DNA from: VYDC01 sp963667515
Lineage (GTDB): Bacteria > Chloroflexota > Dehalococcoidia > UBA2979
DNA: 64,000 nucleotides
NCBI GenBank assembly: GCA_963667515.2
Contig: CAXXXY010000011.1
Span: 124,001 to 188,000 of the forward strand
Direction: 5' to 3'
Each line of letters begins with the position of its first letter. Position 1 is the stretch's first letter. This document shows positions 37,392-46,318 of the stretch, piece after piece. The translations under genes were made by a program, and so were the position numbers. Under the pieces are notes generated by a model. The model was not told the origin of the DNA. It saw only the letters and a list, made by a program, of their open reading frames with translations, and ran no database searches.

Positions 37392-37681
37392 GGCGGCCCC
37401 GCCTCCTGCTCGGCCTCCCGCTCGGCAGCGATGGTCGGGCGGCCGTGCGCGGCGATCTCGGCGTCGCGCTCGACGCGGCGCAGCGCCTCGCCCGAGCAGC
37501 CCAGCGCGCGCAGCTGCCGCTCGAACATCTCGCGCTCGTGGCGCGCGGCCAGCAGCTCCGGGCGGCCGAAGCGGCCGCTGGTGTCGACGACGACGGCGTG
37601 GTAGCGCCGCCACTCGGCGTAGAGCGCGAGGCACGCCTCGCCGTGCTCGTGGCCGGGCGCGAACGTCGGCTCCTCGGCCAT
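37388..37681 (-). CDS. Small hypothetical protein
   Basis: A 97-residue, charged, mostly helical protein with no family I recognise (ALYAEWRRYHAVVVDTSGRFG, then EREMFERQLRALG). It lies two bases after rpiB and overlaps the next gene by GTGA, in the unit hydratase, dehydrogenase, rpiB, this gene, PNPOx-like gene. Codon use is typical of the genome. Confidence 0.6.
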   Translation of the reverse strand: MAEEPTFAPGHEHGEACLALYAEWRRYHAVVVDTSGRFGRPELLAARHEREMFERQLRALGCSGEALRRVERDAEIAAHGRPTIAAEREAEQEAGPP

Positions 37682-37683
37682 CG

Positions 37684-38124
37684 CTAGCCCGCGGGCGCGG
37701 CGTCGATCTGGGCGATGCGGCGGGCGTGGCGGCCGCCCTCGAAGGGCGTGGCGAGCCAGGCGTCGACGATCGCCAGCGCGAGCTCCTCCGACACCATACG
37801 CTCGCCGATCGAGATCACATTCGCGTCGTTGTGGCGGCGGCCCAGCTCGGCGGCCTCGACGCTCCAGCACAGCGCGCAGCGCACGCCGCGCACGCGGTTG
37901 GCGACGATCGCCTCGCCGTTGCCGGAGCCGCCCAGCACGATGCCGCGCTCGCACTCGCCGCGCGCCACGGCCTCGGCGGTGGGGCGGATGAAGAGCGGGT
38001 AGTCGACCGTCTCCCGCGAGTCTGTGCCGAAGTCCACCACCTCGTGCCCCGCGGCCGCGAGGTGGCGGCGGATCGCCTCCTTGTAGCGGTAGCCCGAGTG
38101 GTCGGAGCCGATCGCGATGCGCAC
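37684..38124 (-). CDS. rpiB: Ribose 5-phosphate isomerase B
   Basis: A 146-residue RpiB/LacAB protein interconverting ribose 5-phosphate and ribulose 5-phosphate. Visible are IAIGSDHSGYRYKE at the N-terminus, VDYP, the phosphate loop GGSGNGEAIVANR, HNDANVISIGERM and the usual Cys-region LCWSVEAA. It sits seven bases after the acyl-CoA dehydrogenase stop in the same transcription unit. Confidence 0.92.
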   Translation of the reverse strand: MRIAIGSDHSGYRYKEAIRRHLAAAGHEVVDFGTDSRETVDYPLFIRPTAEAVARGECERGIVLGGSGNGEAIVANRVRGVRCALCWSVEAAELGRRHNDANVISIGERMVSEELALAIVDAWLATPFEGGRHARRIAQIDAAPAG

Positions 38125-38131
38125 GGCCGGC

Positions 38132-39802
38132 TCAGCCCGCGCGCGCGGCCTGCGCGAGGAGCTGGCGGCCGATCACCTTCAGCTCCAGCACCGGCTTCAC
38201 GCCCTCGAAGATCGGCAGCACCAGCGCGTCCACGACGTAGCGCGAGATCGGGTCCTCCTCGGAGAAGCCCCAGCCGCCGTGCAGCAGCTGCGCCTCGCGC
38301 GTGACCTCGCCCGCGATGTCGCAGGCGAGCAGCTTCGCCATCGCGGGCTCGATGGCGCGCGTGTCGAAGTCGCGCGCCGCGGTGTAGGTGAGCTGCCGCG
38401 CCGCCGCGGTGTGCGTCGCCATGACGCCGATCTTGTGCTGCGTGAGCTGGTACTCGGCGAGCGGCCGGCCGAACTGCGCGCGCTGCGTCACGTACTGGCA
38501 CGCCTTCTCCAGCGCCGCCTGCGCCACGCCGATGGCGCGGCCGCCCGTCTGCAGCCGCCCCGCCGCGAAGCCGCCCATCTGCACGAAGAAGCCGTTGCCC
38601 ACGCCCTCGTCGCCGCCCACGAGGTTGGCGTGCGGCACCCAGACATCGTCCAGCGTGACGGTGAAGGAGTGCATGCCGCGGTAGCCGGGGGTGGGGTTGG
38701 CGGTGCCCTCCATCACGCCGCCCTCGGGCTGCTCGTAGCGCCAGTGGTGCCCCTCGAAGGGCGGCTTCGGCACCATGAACAGCGACAGCCCGCGGTTGCC
38801 GGAGGCGGGGTCCGGGTCGGTCCGCGCCAGCAGCGCCAGCACCGTGGCGCGCCCGGAGAACGTGCTCCACGCCTTCTGCCCGTTGATGCGCCAGCCGCGC
38901 TCGCCCTCGTGCTCCGCGGGGGTGGCGCGCGTCTGCAGCGAGGCGACGTCCGAGCCGGTGTCGGGCTCGGTGACGGCGATCGCCACCAGCTCCTCGCCCG
39001 CCGCAATGCGCGGCAGCCACTGGGCGCGCTGCTCCTCCGTGCCGCCCGCGAGCAGCGCCTTCGTCAGGATCTCGGGTCGCGTGGAGAGCGAGCCCGCCGC
39101 GGCCAGCGAGGCCGCGGAGAGCTCCTCGGTGATGATGATCATCGGGAGGTCGCCCATCCCGGTGCCGCCGTACTGCTCGGGGATGGAGGAGCCGAAGAAG
39201 CCCTGCCGCGAGAAGGCGTCGAGCAGCGAGTCCGGGACCAGCAGGTCCTCGCGGTGGATCTGCTGCGCGATCGGCGCCACCTCGTTGCGGGCGAACTCGC
39301 GCGCCATGTCGCGCGTGAGCGTCGCGGTCTCGTCTTCCAGCTCGACGTTGTTCGCGCCAAGCGAGGCGATGACCTCGCGGCCGAGCTCGCGCAGCCGCTC
39401 GTCGGCGAGGCCGGCGCGCAGCTCCGCGCGCAGCTCGGGCGCCTGCAGCGGCGCGAGGTCGGCCGCGGCGAGCCCGAAGCCCTCCCACGCGGCGTCGATG
39501 GATGAGCCCAGCGCGTGCGCGACCTCGGCGGCGTAGGCGTGCGCCATCGTCGCCTGCCGCGCGTCGGGCGCGCCCGCCTGAGCCAGCCGCTCGGCGTAGG
39601 CCGTGAGCTCGTGCGCCGCGCGCACCTGCGTGGCGAGGTAGGCGACACGCTCCGTGTGCACCTGATGGTCGTCGATGCGGCGCCCGCCCTCGGTCAGCGC
39701 GGCCGCGCTCGCGAGGGCCGCGCCGATGACGGCCTGCGCCGCCTCCACCAGCCGCCGCGCCGAGGCGAGCTGCGCCCCCGCCGAGGTCTCCGTCGTGGTC
39801 AT
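38132..39802 (-). CDS. mcd: Acyl-CoA dehydrogenase, (2S)-methylsuccinyl-CoA dehydrogenase type
   Basis: A 556-residue flavoprotein: an N-terminal helical extension of about 150 residues (DDHQVHTERVAYLATQVRAAHEL) and then a complete acyl-CoA dehydrogenase (ITEELSAASLAAAGSLS; AITEPDTGSDVASLQTRA; GQKAWSTFSG; RAQFGRPLAEYQLTQHKI; LHGGWGFSEEDPISRYVVDA). The long N-terminal extension is characteristic of methylsuccinyl-CoA dehydrogenase, which makes mesaconyl-CoA in the ethylmalonyl-CoA pathway. The upstream mesaconyl-CoA hydratase supports this. A general acyl-CoA dehydrogenase is the alternative. Confidence 0.75.
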   Translation of the reverse strand: MTTTETSAGAQLASARRLVEAAQAVIGAALASAAALTEGGRRIDDHQVHTERVAYLATQVRAAHELTAYAERLAQAGAPDARQATMAHAYAAEVAHALGSSIDAAWEGFGLAAADLAPLQAPELRAELRAGLADERLRELGREVIASLGANNVELEDETATLTRDMAREFARNEVAPIAQQIHREDLLVPDSLLDAFSRQGFFGSSIPEQYGGTGMGDLPMIIITEELSAASLAAAGSLSTRPEILTKALLAGGTEEQRAQWLPRIAAGEELVAIAVTEPDTGSDVASLQTRATPAEHEGERGWRINGQKAWSTFSGRATVLALLARTDPDPASGNRGLSLFMVPKPPFEGHHWRYEQPEGGVMEGTANPTPGYRGMHSFTVTLDDVWVPHANLVGGDEGVGNGFFVQMGGFAAGRLQTGGRAIGVAQAALEKACQYVTQRAQFGRPLAEYQLTQHKIGVMATHTAAARQLTYTAARDFDTRAIEPAMAKLLACDIAGEVTREAQLLHGGWGFSEEDPISRYVVDALVLPIFEGVKPVLELKVIGRQLLAQAARAG

Positions 39803-39864
39803 GCGGTCCTCCTCGTCGCCCTCGCCGTCGCCGCGGTCGCCGTCACTGTCCGGGCCATCGAAGG

Positions 39865-40959
39865 TCAGCGGGCCTTCGGCATCAGCACCGTGTAGTCCAG
39901 GTCGAGCACCACCGCCGGGTGGTAGCGCTCGCGGCCGTCCTCGCCGGCCACGCGCAGCGACACGTCCTCGGTTGCGGGGTCGGCGTTCTTCGCGGCGACC
40001 AGCCGCAGCCGCAGCGCGCCCGCGTCCTCGCGCCCCAGCTCGATGCGCTCGAGCACGTCCGTCCACGCGAAGACGGTGTCGCCGGCGAAGGTGGGGTTGC
40101 TGTGCGTGCCGCCGTTGAAGGCGAGCACGCGCACCGCATTCTCCAGCCCGTTGAACGCCAGCTCGCGCGCCACCGAGATGATGTGCCCGCCGTAGATCAC
40201 GCGCCGCCCGAAGCGGCTGCCCGCGAGCGAGTGCGCGTTGAAGTGGGCGCGCGCCGTGTTCTGGTAGAGGCGCGCCGCCATCTGGTGCTCCGCCTCCTCG
40301 ATGGCGACGCCCTCGACGTGGTGGATGCGCTCGCCGGGCTCGTAGTCCGCCCACCAGGAGCGGCCGCCGGTGATCACGGGGTCGAAGCCCGCGAGGTCGA
40401 GCTCGGGGGGGACGTGCAGCGAGGACGCCTCCACGGCGGCGGGGGTGTCGGGCGCGTCGTCGACGCCGGAGGCGCTCCCCGGGTCGCGCTTCGCCATCAG
40501 CACCCAGCGAATGAAGGAGAGCACCTCCTCGCCGCGCTGGTTGCGGCCCACCGTGCGCACCCACACGACGCCGCTGTCGCCGCCCCGCGACTCGCGCCGG
40601 CCCAGCACCGTGGTGTGCGAGCTGAGCGTGTCGCCGGGATAGACCGCCGCGCCGAAGCGCAGGTCAGCGTAGCCGAGGTTGGCGATGGCGTTGAGCGAGA
40701 TGTCCGGGACCGTGTTGCCGAAGACGATGTGGAAGACGAGCAGGTCGTTCACCGTCTCGCGGCGGAAGCCGAGGGCGCGCGCGAACTCGGCGTCGCAGTG
40801 CAGCGGGTAGCGGCTGGCGGTGAGCGCGATATAGAGCGACTGGTCGCCCTCGCTGACGGTGCGCGGCACGGCGTGCGCGATCTCGAGGCCGCTCGCGAGG
40901 TCCTCGAAGTAGTTGCCGGTGGTCGCCTTGCCGGCGGCCGTCGCCTCCCACGTCGCCAC
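39865..40959 (-). CDS. mch: Mesaconyl-CoA hydratase (MaoC-type double hotdog)
   Basis: A 364-residue protein of two fused hotdog domains. Segments resembling the Chloroflexus/Rhodobacter enzyme are GNYFEDLASGLEIAHAVPRTVSEGD, LLVFHIVFGNTVPDISLNAIANLGYAD, YPGDTL, RLYQNTARAHFNAH and RRVIYGGHIISVARELAFNGLEN. It hydrates mesaconyl-C1-CoA to beta-methylmalyl-CoA, the substrate of malyl-CoA lyase encoded 6.4 kb away. The GTG at 40959 has GGGGG upstream. A TACAAT -10 is at 40981-40986 on the minus strand. The dehydrogenase follows after 62 bases. Confidence 0.85.
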   Translation of the reverse strand: MATWEATAAGKATTGNYFEDLASGLEIAHAVPRTVSEGDQSLYIALTASRYPLHCDAEFARALGFRRETVNDLLVFHIVFGNTVPDISLNAIANLGYADLRFGAAVYPGDTLSSHTTVLGRRESRGGDSGVVWVRTVGRNQRGEEVLSFIRWVLMAKRDPGSASGVDDAPDTPAAVEASSLHVPPELDLAGFDPVITGGRSWWADYEPGERIHHVEGVAIEEAEHQMAARLYQNTARAHFNAHSLAGSRFGRRVIYGGHIISVARELAFNGLENAVRVLAFNGGTHSNPTFAGDTVFAWTDVLERIELGREDAGALRLRLVAAKNADPATEDVSLRVAGEDGRERYHPAVVLDLDYTVLMPKAR

Positions 40960-40980
40960 GCGCACCCCCTGCCCGCGCCC

Positions 40981-40986
40981 ATTGTA
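40981..40986 (-). promoter_or_regulatory. Possible -10 of the mch-mcd-rpiB operon
   Basis: TACAAT on the minus strand, 21 bases before the GTG of the hydratase gene, in a 158-base divergent region. No clear -35 is seen. Confidence 0.35.
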
Positions 40987-41060
40987 GGCGGAGCCCGCGG
41001 ATGCGCGACCGCGAACGCTCGATGAGCACGCGCGATCGGGGCGCCACGCCCACGCCGATG

Positions 41061-41066
41061 TACCCT
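41061..41066 (+). promoter_or_regulatory. Possible -10 of the small gene at 41118
   Basis: TACCCT in GATGTACCCTGTGCGCG. The same TACCCT occurs before the genes at 47190 (47142-47147) and 49141 (49089-49094). Confidence 0.3.
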
Positions 41067-41117
41067 GTGCGCGCGGCCAGGGCTGCGGCCCCGGACGACG
41101 CAGGGACGGGAGGGCAC

Positions 41118-41345
41118 GTGGGTTCCAGGGAGCTGCAGGCGCTGGTCGCGGTGCTCGAGCAGGAGCTCGCGCGCGAGCAGGAGGGGCACGTCCTCGGGAC
41201 GTGGACGATCCGCTACGAGAAGGAGCGCGGGGCTTTCGCCTTCGACAAGTGCGAGAACGACGGCTACTGCGAGGAGCGGCCCTCCGTGCTCGCCCTCGAC
41301 GGCGCCGTGCTCGACCCGGGCGGCCCGATCGTGATCGGGGGCTAG
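41118..41345 (+). CDS. Small hypothetical protein
   Basis: A 75-residue protein with an N-terminal amphipathic helix (ELQALVAVLEQELAREQEG) and a short beta-like half containing KCENDGYCEE. The two Cys residues could bind a metal or form a disulfide. The GTG has a GGGAGG site. No family recognised. The stop is four bases before the VOC gene, so the two are co-transcribed. Confidence 0.55.
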   Translation: MGSRELQALVAVLEQELAREQEGHVLGTWTIRYEKERGAFAFDKCENDGYCEERPSVLALDGAVLDPGGPIVIGG

Positions 41346-41349
41346 CGCG

Positions 41350-42237
41350 ATGCCGGATGCGACGCCCGACGCGATCCCGCAGGCGGCGCTCTCGCACTGC
41401 GCCGTGGCGGTGCACGACCTGGACGAGGCGGTGGCCGACTACGGCCGGCTCTTCGGCCTCGTGGTCGGCGAGCGAGGCGAGAACCCGTGGGGGCACTTCC
41501 GCTGGGCGCAGATGGGCTGGGCCGGCGAGCAGGCGATCCAGCTGATCCAGCCCGAGAGCGACGACACGCACGTCGCCCGCGTCATGCAGGCCCGCGCCGA
41601 CGAGAAGAACCCACACGGCGAGGGCTACTACATCTCCGTGTGGACCACGCCCGACCCGGTGGCGCTGGCCGCGCACATCGAGGCGGCGGGCGGGCGCGTG
41701 ATCGACCGCAGCGATGGCTCCGGCGTGCACTGGGTGCACCCCTCGGCGGCGCACGGCGCCTTCCTGGAGATCGTGCCGCTGAAGGAGCCGAAGCCCGCGG
41801 GCATGCCGCTCCTCATCTCGCACCTCGGCGTGGCGGTCGCCGACCTCGACGAGGCCGAGCAGACGTTCGAGCGCGAGCTCGGCTGGGTGCGCCCGCGCGA
41901 GCGCTGGGTGCTGGAGTCGGGCGACTTCGAGGCCGCCTCGATCTTCTCGGGCGAGCAGCAGACGATGACGCTGATCCACCCGCGCTCGCCCGAGAGCCCG
42001 ATCGCGCAGCAGATGCGCAAGCGCGCCGACGAGCGGAACCCGCGCGGCGAGGGGCCGCACATCTCGGTCTGGACCTCGCCCGACACGACCGCGCTCGCCG
42101 AGGGCATCGAGGCGGCCGGGGGCCGCGTGATCCGCACCTCCGGCTGGCCCGACGCCGGCAGCATGCTGATCCCGCCCGGGGAGACGCACGGCATGCTGAT
42201 GGAGGTCACGCCGCAGCGCGCCGAGCCCACGCTCTAA
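41350..42237 (+). CDS. Tandem VOC (glyoxalase-like) domain protein
   Basis: A 295-residue protein of two similar VOC modules (residues 12-145 and 155-290): SHCAVAVHDLDEAVADYGRLFGL and SHLGVAVADLDEAEQTFERELGW, each ending in a Glu near the metal site (FLEIVP, LMEVTP). VOC enzymes include methylmalonyl/ethylmalonyl-CoA epimerase, dioxygenases and glyoxalases. Because ethylmalonyl-CoA pathway genes are next door an epimerase role is tempting, but the sequence alone does not show it. Confidence 0.7.
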   Translation: MPDATPDAIPQAALSHCAVAVHDLDEAVADYGRLFGLVVGERGENPWGHFRWAQMGWAGEQAIQLIQPESDDTHVARVMQARADEKNPHGEGYYISVWTTPDPVALAAHIEAAGGRVIDRSDGSGVHWVHPSAAHGAFLEIVPLKEPKPAGMPLLISHLGVAVADLDEAEQTFERELGWVRPRERWVLESGDFEAASIFSGEQQTMTLIHPRSPESPIAQQMRKRADERNPRGEGPHISVWTSPDTTALAEGIEAAGGRVIRTSGWPDAGSMLIPPGETHGMLMEVTPQRAEPTL

Positions 42238-42314
42238 CGGCGCCCCGGCGGCCGCACGCAGCAAGCAGCAGGTTCGGCGTTCCCGCACGGGCGCCGCTGG
42301 AGGGGGAGGCGACG

Positions 42315-42737
42315 ATGGCGCTGAGCTCGGTGAGCCCGATGATCACGGTCAAGAACGTCAAGCGCTCGCTCGCGTGGTACGAGGATGTCCTCGGCTTCAC
42401 GCCCGAGCAGCAGATGCCCGACGAGCGGCGGCCGGTGTTCGGCATCGTCCGGCGAGACGAGGTGATGATCCTGTTCTCGACGGGCGCCGACCCCTTCGAG
42501 GGGACGAAGCCGCCGCGCGCGCTCGTGAACGCGGTCGCCACGCGCGCCGCGCAGAAGGTGGTGCACCTCTACCTGGAGACGAACAGCCTGCGCGCCGACT
42601 ACAACCGCGCCCTGAAGCGCGGTGCCACGATCCTCGCCGAGCCGATGCGGATGCCGTGGGGCGACCGCGAGTTCAGCCTGCGCGACCCGAACGGCTACGT
42701 CGTGCACGTGCTGCAGCCCGCGCCCGCTCGGAGCTAG
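42315..42737 (+). CDS. Single VOC-domain protein
   Basis: A 140-residue VOC protein (SPMITVKNVKRSLAWYEDVLGF; FSLRDPNGYVVHVLQP). It is of the bleomycin-resistance/glyoxalase-like type with no assigned substrate. The ATG follows GGGGGAGG. A 77-base gap separates it from the tandem-VOC gene. Confidence 0.75.
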   Translation: MALSSVSPMITVKNVKRSLAWYEDVLGFTPEQQMPDERRPVFGIVRRDEVMILFSTGADPFEGTKPPRALVNAVATRAAQKVVHLYLETNSLRADYNRALKRGATILAEPMRMPWGDREFSLRDPNGYVVHVLQPAPARS

Positions 42738-42764
42738 GCCGCGCGCCGCCGGCGAGCCGACCGC

Positions 42765-44267
42765 TCAGCGGGCGCGCGGCGCCACGCCCGGTCGCTCGGC
42801 GGGGGCCGGCCCCATGGGGGGCGGCGGCCCGGCAGGGAGCGGCGCATCCGGCGCGCGCGGGGCGGAGGGCGGGCCGGGCGGCGGGCCTCGGCGGGCGCGC
42901 CGATGGCGCTCGATCAGCGCGGTGGGCGGGCGCGCCGCGAGGATCAGCGGGATGCCCGCGGCCACCACCGCCGCCGAGATCAGCCAGCCGGGCGTGTAGC
43001 CGCCGCCCGCGTCGACGATCAGCCCCACGGTGAGCGGCCCGCCGAACGAGCCGATCGTCACCCACAGCCGCGAGAGCCCGGCGATCGTGCCGAAGCTCGT
43101 CGTGCCGAAGTAGTCCGCGAGCAGCGCCGGCCGCAGCGGCGCGGTGCCGCCGAAGCCCGGCGCCACGATCAGCATCACCAGGTAGCTCTGCTCCAGCGTG
43201 TGGACCAGCGGCATCAGCGCCAGGCCCACGGCCATCAGCGCGATCGCGCCCGCCAGCACCACGCGCTTCTCGTAGCGGTCGGCGAGCCAGCCGCCGGCGA
43301 GCCGGCCGATGACCGAAGCCAGCGCGAAGGCCAGCACGGTGCTCCCCGCCTCGGCCTTCGACACGCCGAGCGACTCCATGAACGGCACCTGGTGCACGAT
43401 CAGCGCCGTCCAGCCGAAGCCGTTGGCGATCAGCCCCAGCGAGATCAGCAGGAACGCGCGCGTGCGGACGGCGCGCGCGACGGGGATGCCCCACGGCTCG
43501 CCCCGCGTGTCCTCGTCGCCGGGGGCGAGCGGGATGCCGTCCATCGGCTGCGGGTGGCCGTTGGGCCGACGGCGCACGTTCAGCGCGGCGAGCGAGCCGC
43601 CCACGAGCACGACCACCGCGAGCACCCGCAGCGCGGTGCGCCAGCCCAGCTCGTCCACCAGCAGCGCCACGGGCACCGTCATCACGCCGGCCGCCGCCCC
43701 GCCCAGCGAGAGCATCGCGAGCGCGCGGCCGCGACGCGCCTCGAACCAGCTCGCCGCCGCGACGGTGCCGACCGGACCCGACGCCGAGCTGATGCCGATC
43801 GCGATCAGCCCCATCGCAAGGTAGAACTGCCAGATGTTCTCGATGTACGAGGTCAGCAGCACGCCCGCCGAGACCAGCGCGAGCCCGCCGATCAGCACGC
43901 GCTGCGGGCCCAGCCGATCGATCGCGACGCCGATCAGCGGCGCCGCGATGCCGCCCGCCTCCGAGCGCACCGAGAAGGCGAGGCTCGTCGCGGCCACGCT
44001 CCATCCGAACTCGTCGATGATCGGGTTGAAGATCGTGCCGAAGCCGTAGAAGAAGGCGCCGCCGATGAAGGTGGTAATCGTCGCGGCGGAGAGGACGACC
44101 AGCCAGCCCTCGTAGACGCGGGGGAAGAGCCTCCTCAGCACCTGGCCCGCCCCTCGCCACGCGTCGCGCTCGCACGGCGCGCCCGCATCGCGCCTCCCGG
44201 CGTCGGCGGGAGCGGAGCGGATCGGCCTCACGTTCGCGTCAACTGCGTCTCGCGCCGCCGCCATCAT
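42765..44267 (-). CDS. MFS transporter, monocarboxylate/oxalate-formate-like
   Basis: A 500-residue permease with 12 membrane segments and a long central loop (around RRRPNGHPQPMDG). The loop 2-3 motif RLGPQRVLIGG and its second-half counterpart DRYEKRVVLAG are the MFS signatures. The pattern GWLVVLSAATITTFIGGAFFYGFG at helix 1 resembles oxalate:formate antiporter-like carboxylate transporters. The C-terminus is a 50-residue Pro/Arg tail. Two adjacent ATGs (44267, 44264) are possible starts. Organic-acid transport near the CoA-acid genes is plausible. Confidence 0.8.
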   Translation of the reverse strand: MMAAARDAVDANVRPIRSAPADAGRRDAGAPCERDAWRGAGQVLRRLFPRVYEGWLVVLSAATITTFIGGAFFYGFGTIFNPIIDEFGWSVAATSLAFSVRSEAGGIAAPLIGVAIDRLGPQRVLIGGLALVSAGVLLTSYIENIWQFYLAMGLIAIGISSASGPVGTVAAASWFEARRGRALAMLSLGGAAAGVMTVPVALLVDELGWRTALRVLAVVVLVGGSLAALNVRRRPNGHPQPMDGIPLAPGDEDTRGEPWGIPVARAVRTRAFLLISLGLIANGFGWTALIVHQVPFMESLGVSKAEAGSTVLAFALASVIGRLAGGWLADRYEKRVVLAGAIALMAVGLALMPLVHTLEQSYLVMLIVAPGFGGTAPLRPALLADYFGTTSFGTIAGLSRLWVTIGSFGGPLTVGLIVDAGGGYTPGWLISAAVVAAGIPLILAARPPTALIERHRRARRGPPPGPPSAPRAPDAPLPAGPPPPMGPAPAERPGVAPRAR

Positions 44268-44414
44268 ACCCGCGTCCTTCGCACGCGCCCGCTCGCGGGG
44301 ATGCGGACGGGCCGCGGCCTTGCGGTGCCCGGCGCCCCTCGTGCACGGTGCGCGGGCGCGGCTGGTGCGCCGCGCCGCCGGCGGCATCCCCGGCGCGACA
44401 TCGAGGAGGCGGAC

Positions 44415-45212
44415 GTGGACTACTCAGGCTTCCGCGACATCGTCGTCACCGTCGAGGACCGTGTCGCGACCTTCCGCATCGACCGGCCGGAGACGCTCAA
44501 CTCCTTCGGCCCCGACAGCTGGGACGAGCTGCTGGCGCTCGCGCGGATGCTGAACGAGGACGACGAGGTGCGCGCCGTGGTCTGCGCTCCCGAGGGGCGC
44601 GGCTTCAGCTCCGGCGCCTACGTGGGGGACCAGGGCACGCCCGACCCCTCGAAGCTCGCGCGCTTCGCCGATCGCACGCACCGCATGGGCAACGCCGCGA
44701 TCGGCCTCGCGATGCCCTCGATCGACAAGCCGACGATCGCGGCGATCGACGGCGTGGCCGCGGGTGCGGGGATGGCGTTCGCCTGCTCCTTCGACATCCG
44801 CATCCTCGGGCCGGGGGCGCGCTTCACTACCGTCTTCGTGCGGCGCGCGCTGGGGCCGGACTGCGGGCTGACGTGGTTCCTGCCGCGCCTGGTCGGGCCG
44901 GGGCTGGCGGCGGAGCTGCTCTTCTCCAGCCGCGAGGTCGGGGCGGAGGAGGCGGTGCGCATCGGCCTCGGCAACCGCCTAGCCGACGACCCGCGCGCCG
45001 AGGCGCAAGCGCTCGCGCGCGAGCTCGCGCAGGCGCCGCCGCTCTCGGTGCTGTGGACGAAGCGCGAGCTGCAGGAGAGTGGCGGGCACACCCTGGCCGA
45101 GCAGATCGAGTTCGAGTGGGTCGCGGCGCGGCACTTCCGCGGCAGCCGCGACGTGCAGGAGGGGATGGCCGCCTTCCGCGAGAAGCGCATTCCGCGCTTC
45201 ACCGGCGAGTAG
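44415..45212 (+). CDS. Enoyl-CoA hydratase/isomerase family protein
   Basis: A 265-residue crotonase-fold protein (RIDRPETLNSFGPDSWDEL; oxyanion-hole segments GRGFSSGAYVGDQG and AIDGVAAGAGMAFACSFDIRI). In place of one usual catalytic Glu it has FTTVFVRRALGPDCGLTWFLPRLVG, so the reaction (hydratase, isomerase or other) is not fixed. The GTG follows GAGGAGG. It is convergent with the luciferase-like gene. Confidence 0.82.
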   Translation: MDYSGFRDIVVTVEDRVATFRIDRPETLNSFGPDSWDELLALARMLNEDDEVRAVVCAPEGRGFSSGAYVGDQGTPDPSKLARFADRTHRMGNAAIGLAMPSIDKPTIAAIDGVAAGAGMAFACSFDIRILGPGARFTTVFVRRALGPDCGLTWFLPRLVGPGLAAELLFSSREVGAEEAVRIGLGNRLADDPRAEAQALARELAQAPPLSVLWTKRELQESGGHTLAEQIEFEWVAARHFRGSRDVQEGMAAFREKRIPRFTGE

Positions 45213-45285
45213 GCGCGCGCCGGCAGCGGCCTGAGCCGACGACGCTCCGTCGGGCGACCTCGGGCCGGCGCCGACGCCGGGCCGG

Positions 45286-46284
45286 CTACGCGCCGGCGGG
45301 CGCGGCCACCGCGGGCAGCACCTCGCTGGCGAGCGCGTCGAGCGTGGCTTCGGCGCGCTCCGGCGCGATGCCGCCGAAGTCGACCCAGGCGATCGCGGTG
45401 CCGAGGCCCAGCGCCTCGACCTAGCTAAGCCGCTCGGCGACGGTGGCAGCGGTGCCGTAGACGCAGGCCCGCTCCAGGAACTCGTCCAGCTCGTGCGGCT
45501 CGTTCACCTCGTGCGCGCGCTCGATGTAGCCGGCCATCGCCTCCCGCGCCACGGCGTGCGCCTCCGCCTCGCCGGGAGCGATCACGACGTGCCGCAGCGC
45601 GCCCGAGCGCGCGAGCAGAGCCTCCGCCTCCGCCCCGCTCGCCACCTCCTCGGCGAGCGTGCGGCGGTAGAGCTCGACGCTGGGGCGGAGCGTCGCCTGC
45701 GAGAAGCGGCCCAGCAGCATCGGCATGCGGGCGCGCGCCGCCGCGATCACCGAGTCGTCGTGCACGATGGCGCGCAGCAGCGGCGGGTGCGGGCGCTGCT
45801 GCGGGCGCAGCCGCGCGCCGGGGAAGCGCGCGGGGAAGTGGGGTCCCTCGTGGTCGAAGGGCTCGCCTGCCCAGACGCGCGGCAGCAGCGCCAGCGACTC
45901 GTCGAGGAGCGCGCGCGGCTCCTCGAACGCGAGCCCGAGCGCCCGCGCCTCGACGCCCGCGCGCCCGCTGCCGACGCCGACCAGCAGCCGCCCGTCGGCC
46001 AGCACGTCGAGCACCGCCAGCTCCTCGGCGAGCTGATAGGGGTTGTGCAGCGCGAGGACCAGCGCCGCGAAGCCGATGCGGATGCGCGTCGTGCTGGCCG
46101 CCAGCGCGCCCGCGAAGACCACGAGGTTGCCGATCGCGCCGTAGCCGGTGAAGTGCCGCTCCGCGAGCCACACCGAGTCGAAGCCGCCCGCCTCGGCGCG
46201 TTGCGCGTGGCGCAGGTAGCGGCGCAGCGCCTGCGCCTCCTCGCCGGGGCGGGACTGGATCGTGCTGAAGAGGCCGAGCCGCAT
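45286..46284 (-). pseudogene. LLM-class flavin-dependent oxidoreductase with in-frame TAG
   Basis: A bacterial-luciferase-like monooxygenase. From ATG 46284 it reads MRLGLFSTIQSRPGEEAQALRRY, DSVWLAERHFTGYGAIGN, IRIGFAALVLALHNPYQLAEE and VGSGRAG, as usual for the family. Translation stops at TAG 45421-45423 after ERLS. The same frame then continues with VEALGLGTAIAWVDFGGIAPE and LASEVLPAV, a normal family C-terminus, to TAG at 45286. Reading the TAG as a mutated GAG (Glu) restores a 332-residue enzyme. The truncated product would lack about 45 residues. Confidence 0.75.
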
Positions 46285-46318
46285 GCCGCCCTGCCGCCCT
46301 GCCGCCCGCCGAGGGGCG

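Noticed and set aside
41350..42237. Assignment of the tandem VOC protein as ethylmalonyl/methylmalonyl-CoA epimerase
   Set aside because: Only location favours it; the known epimerases are single-domain and no diagnostic residue pattern could be confirmed by eye.
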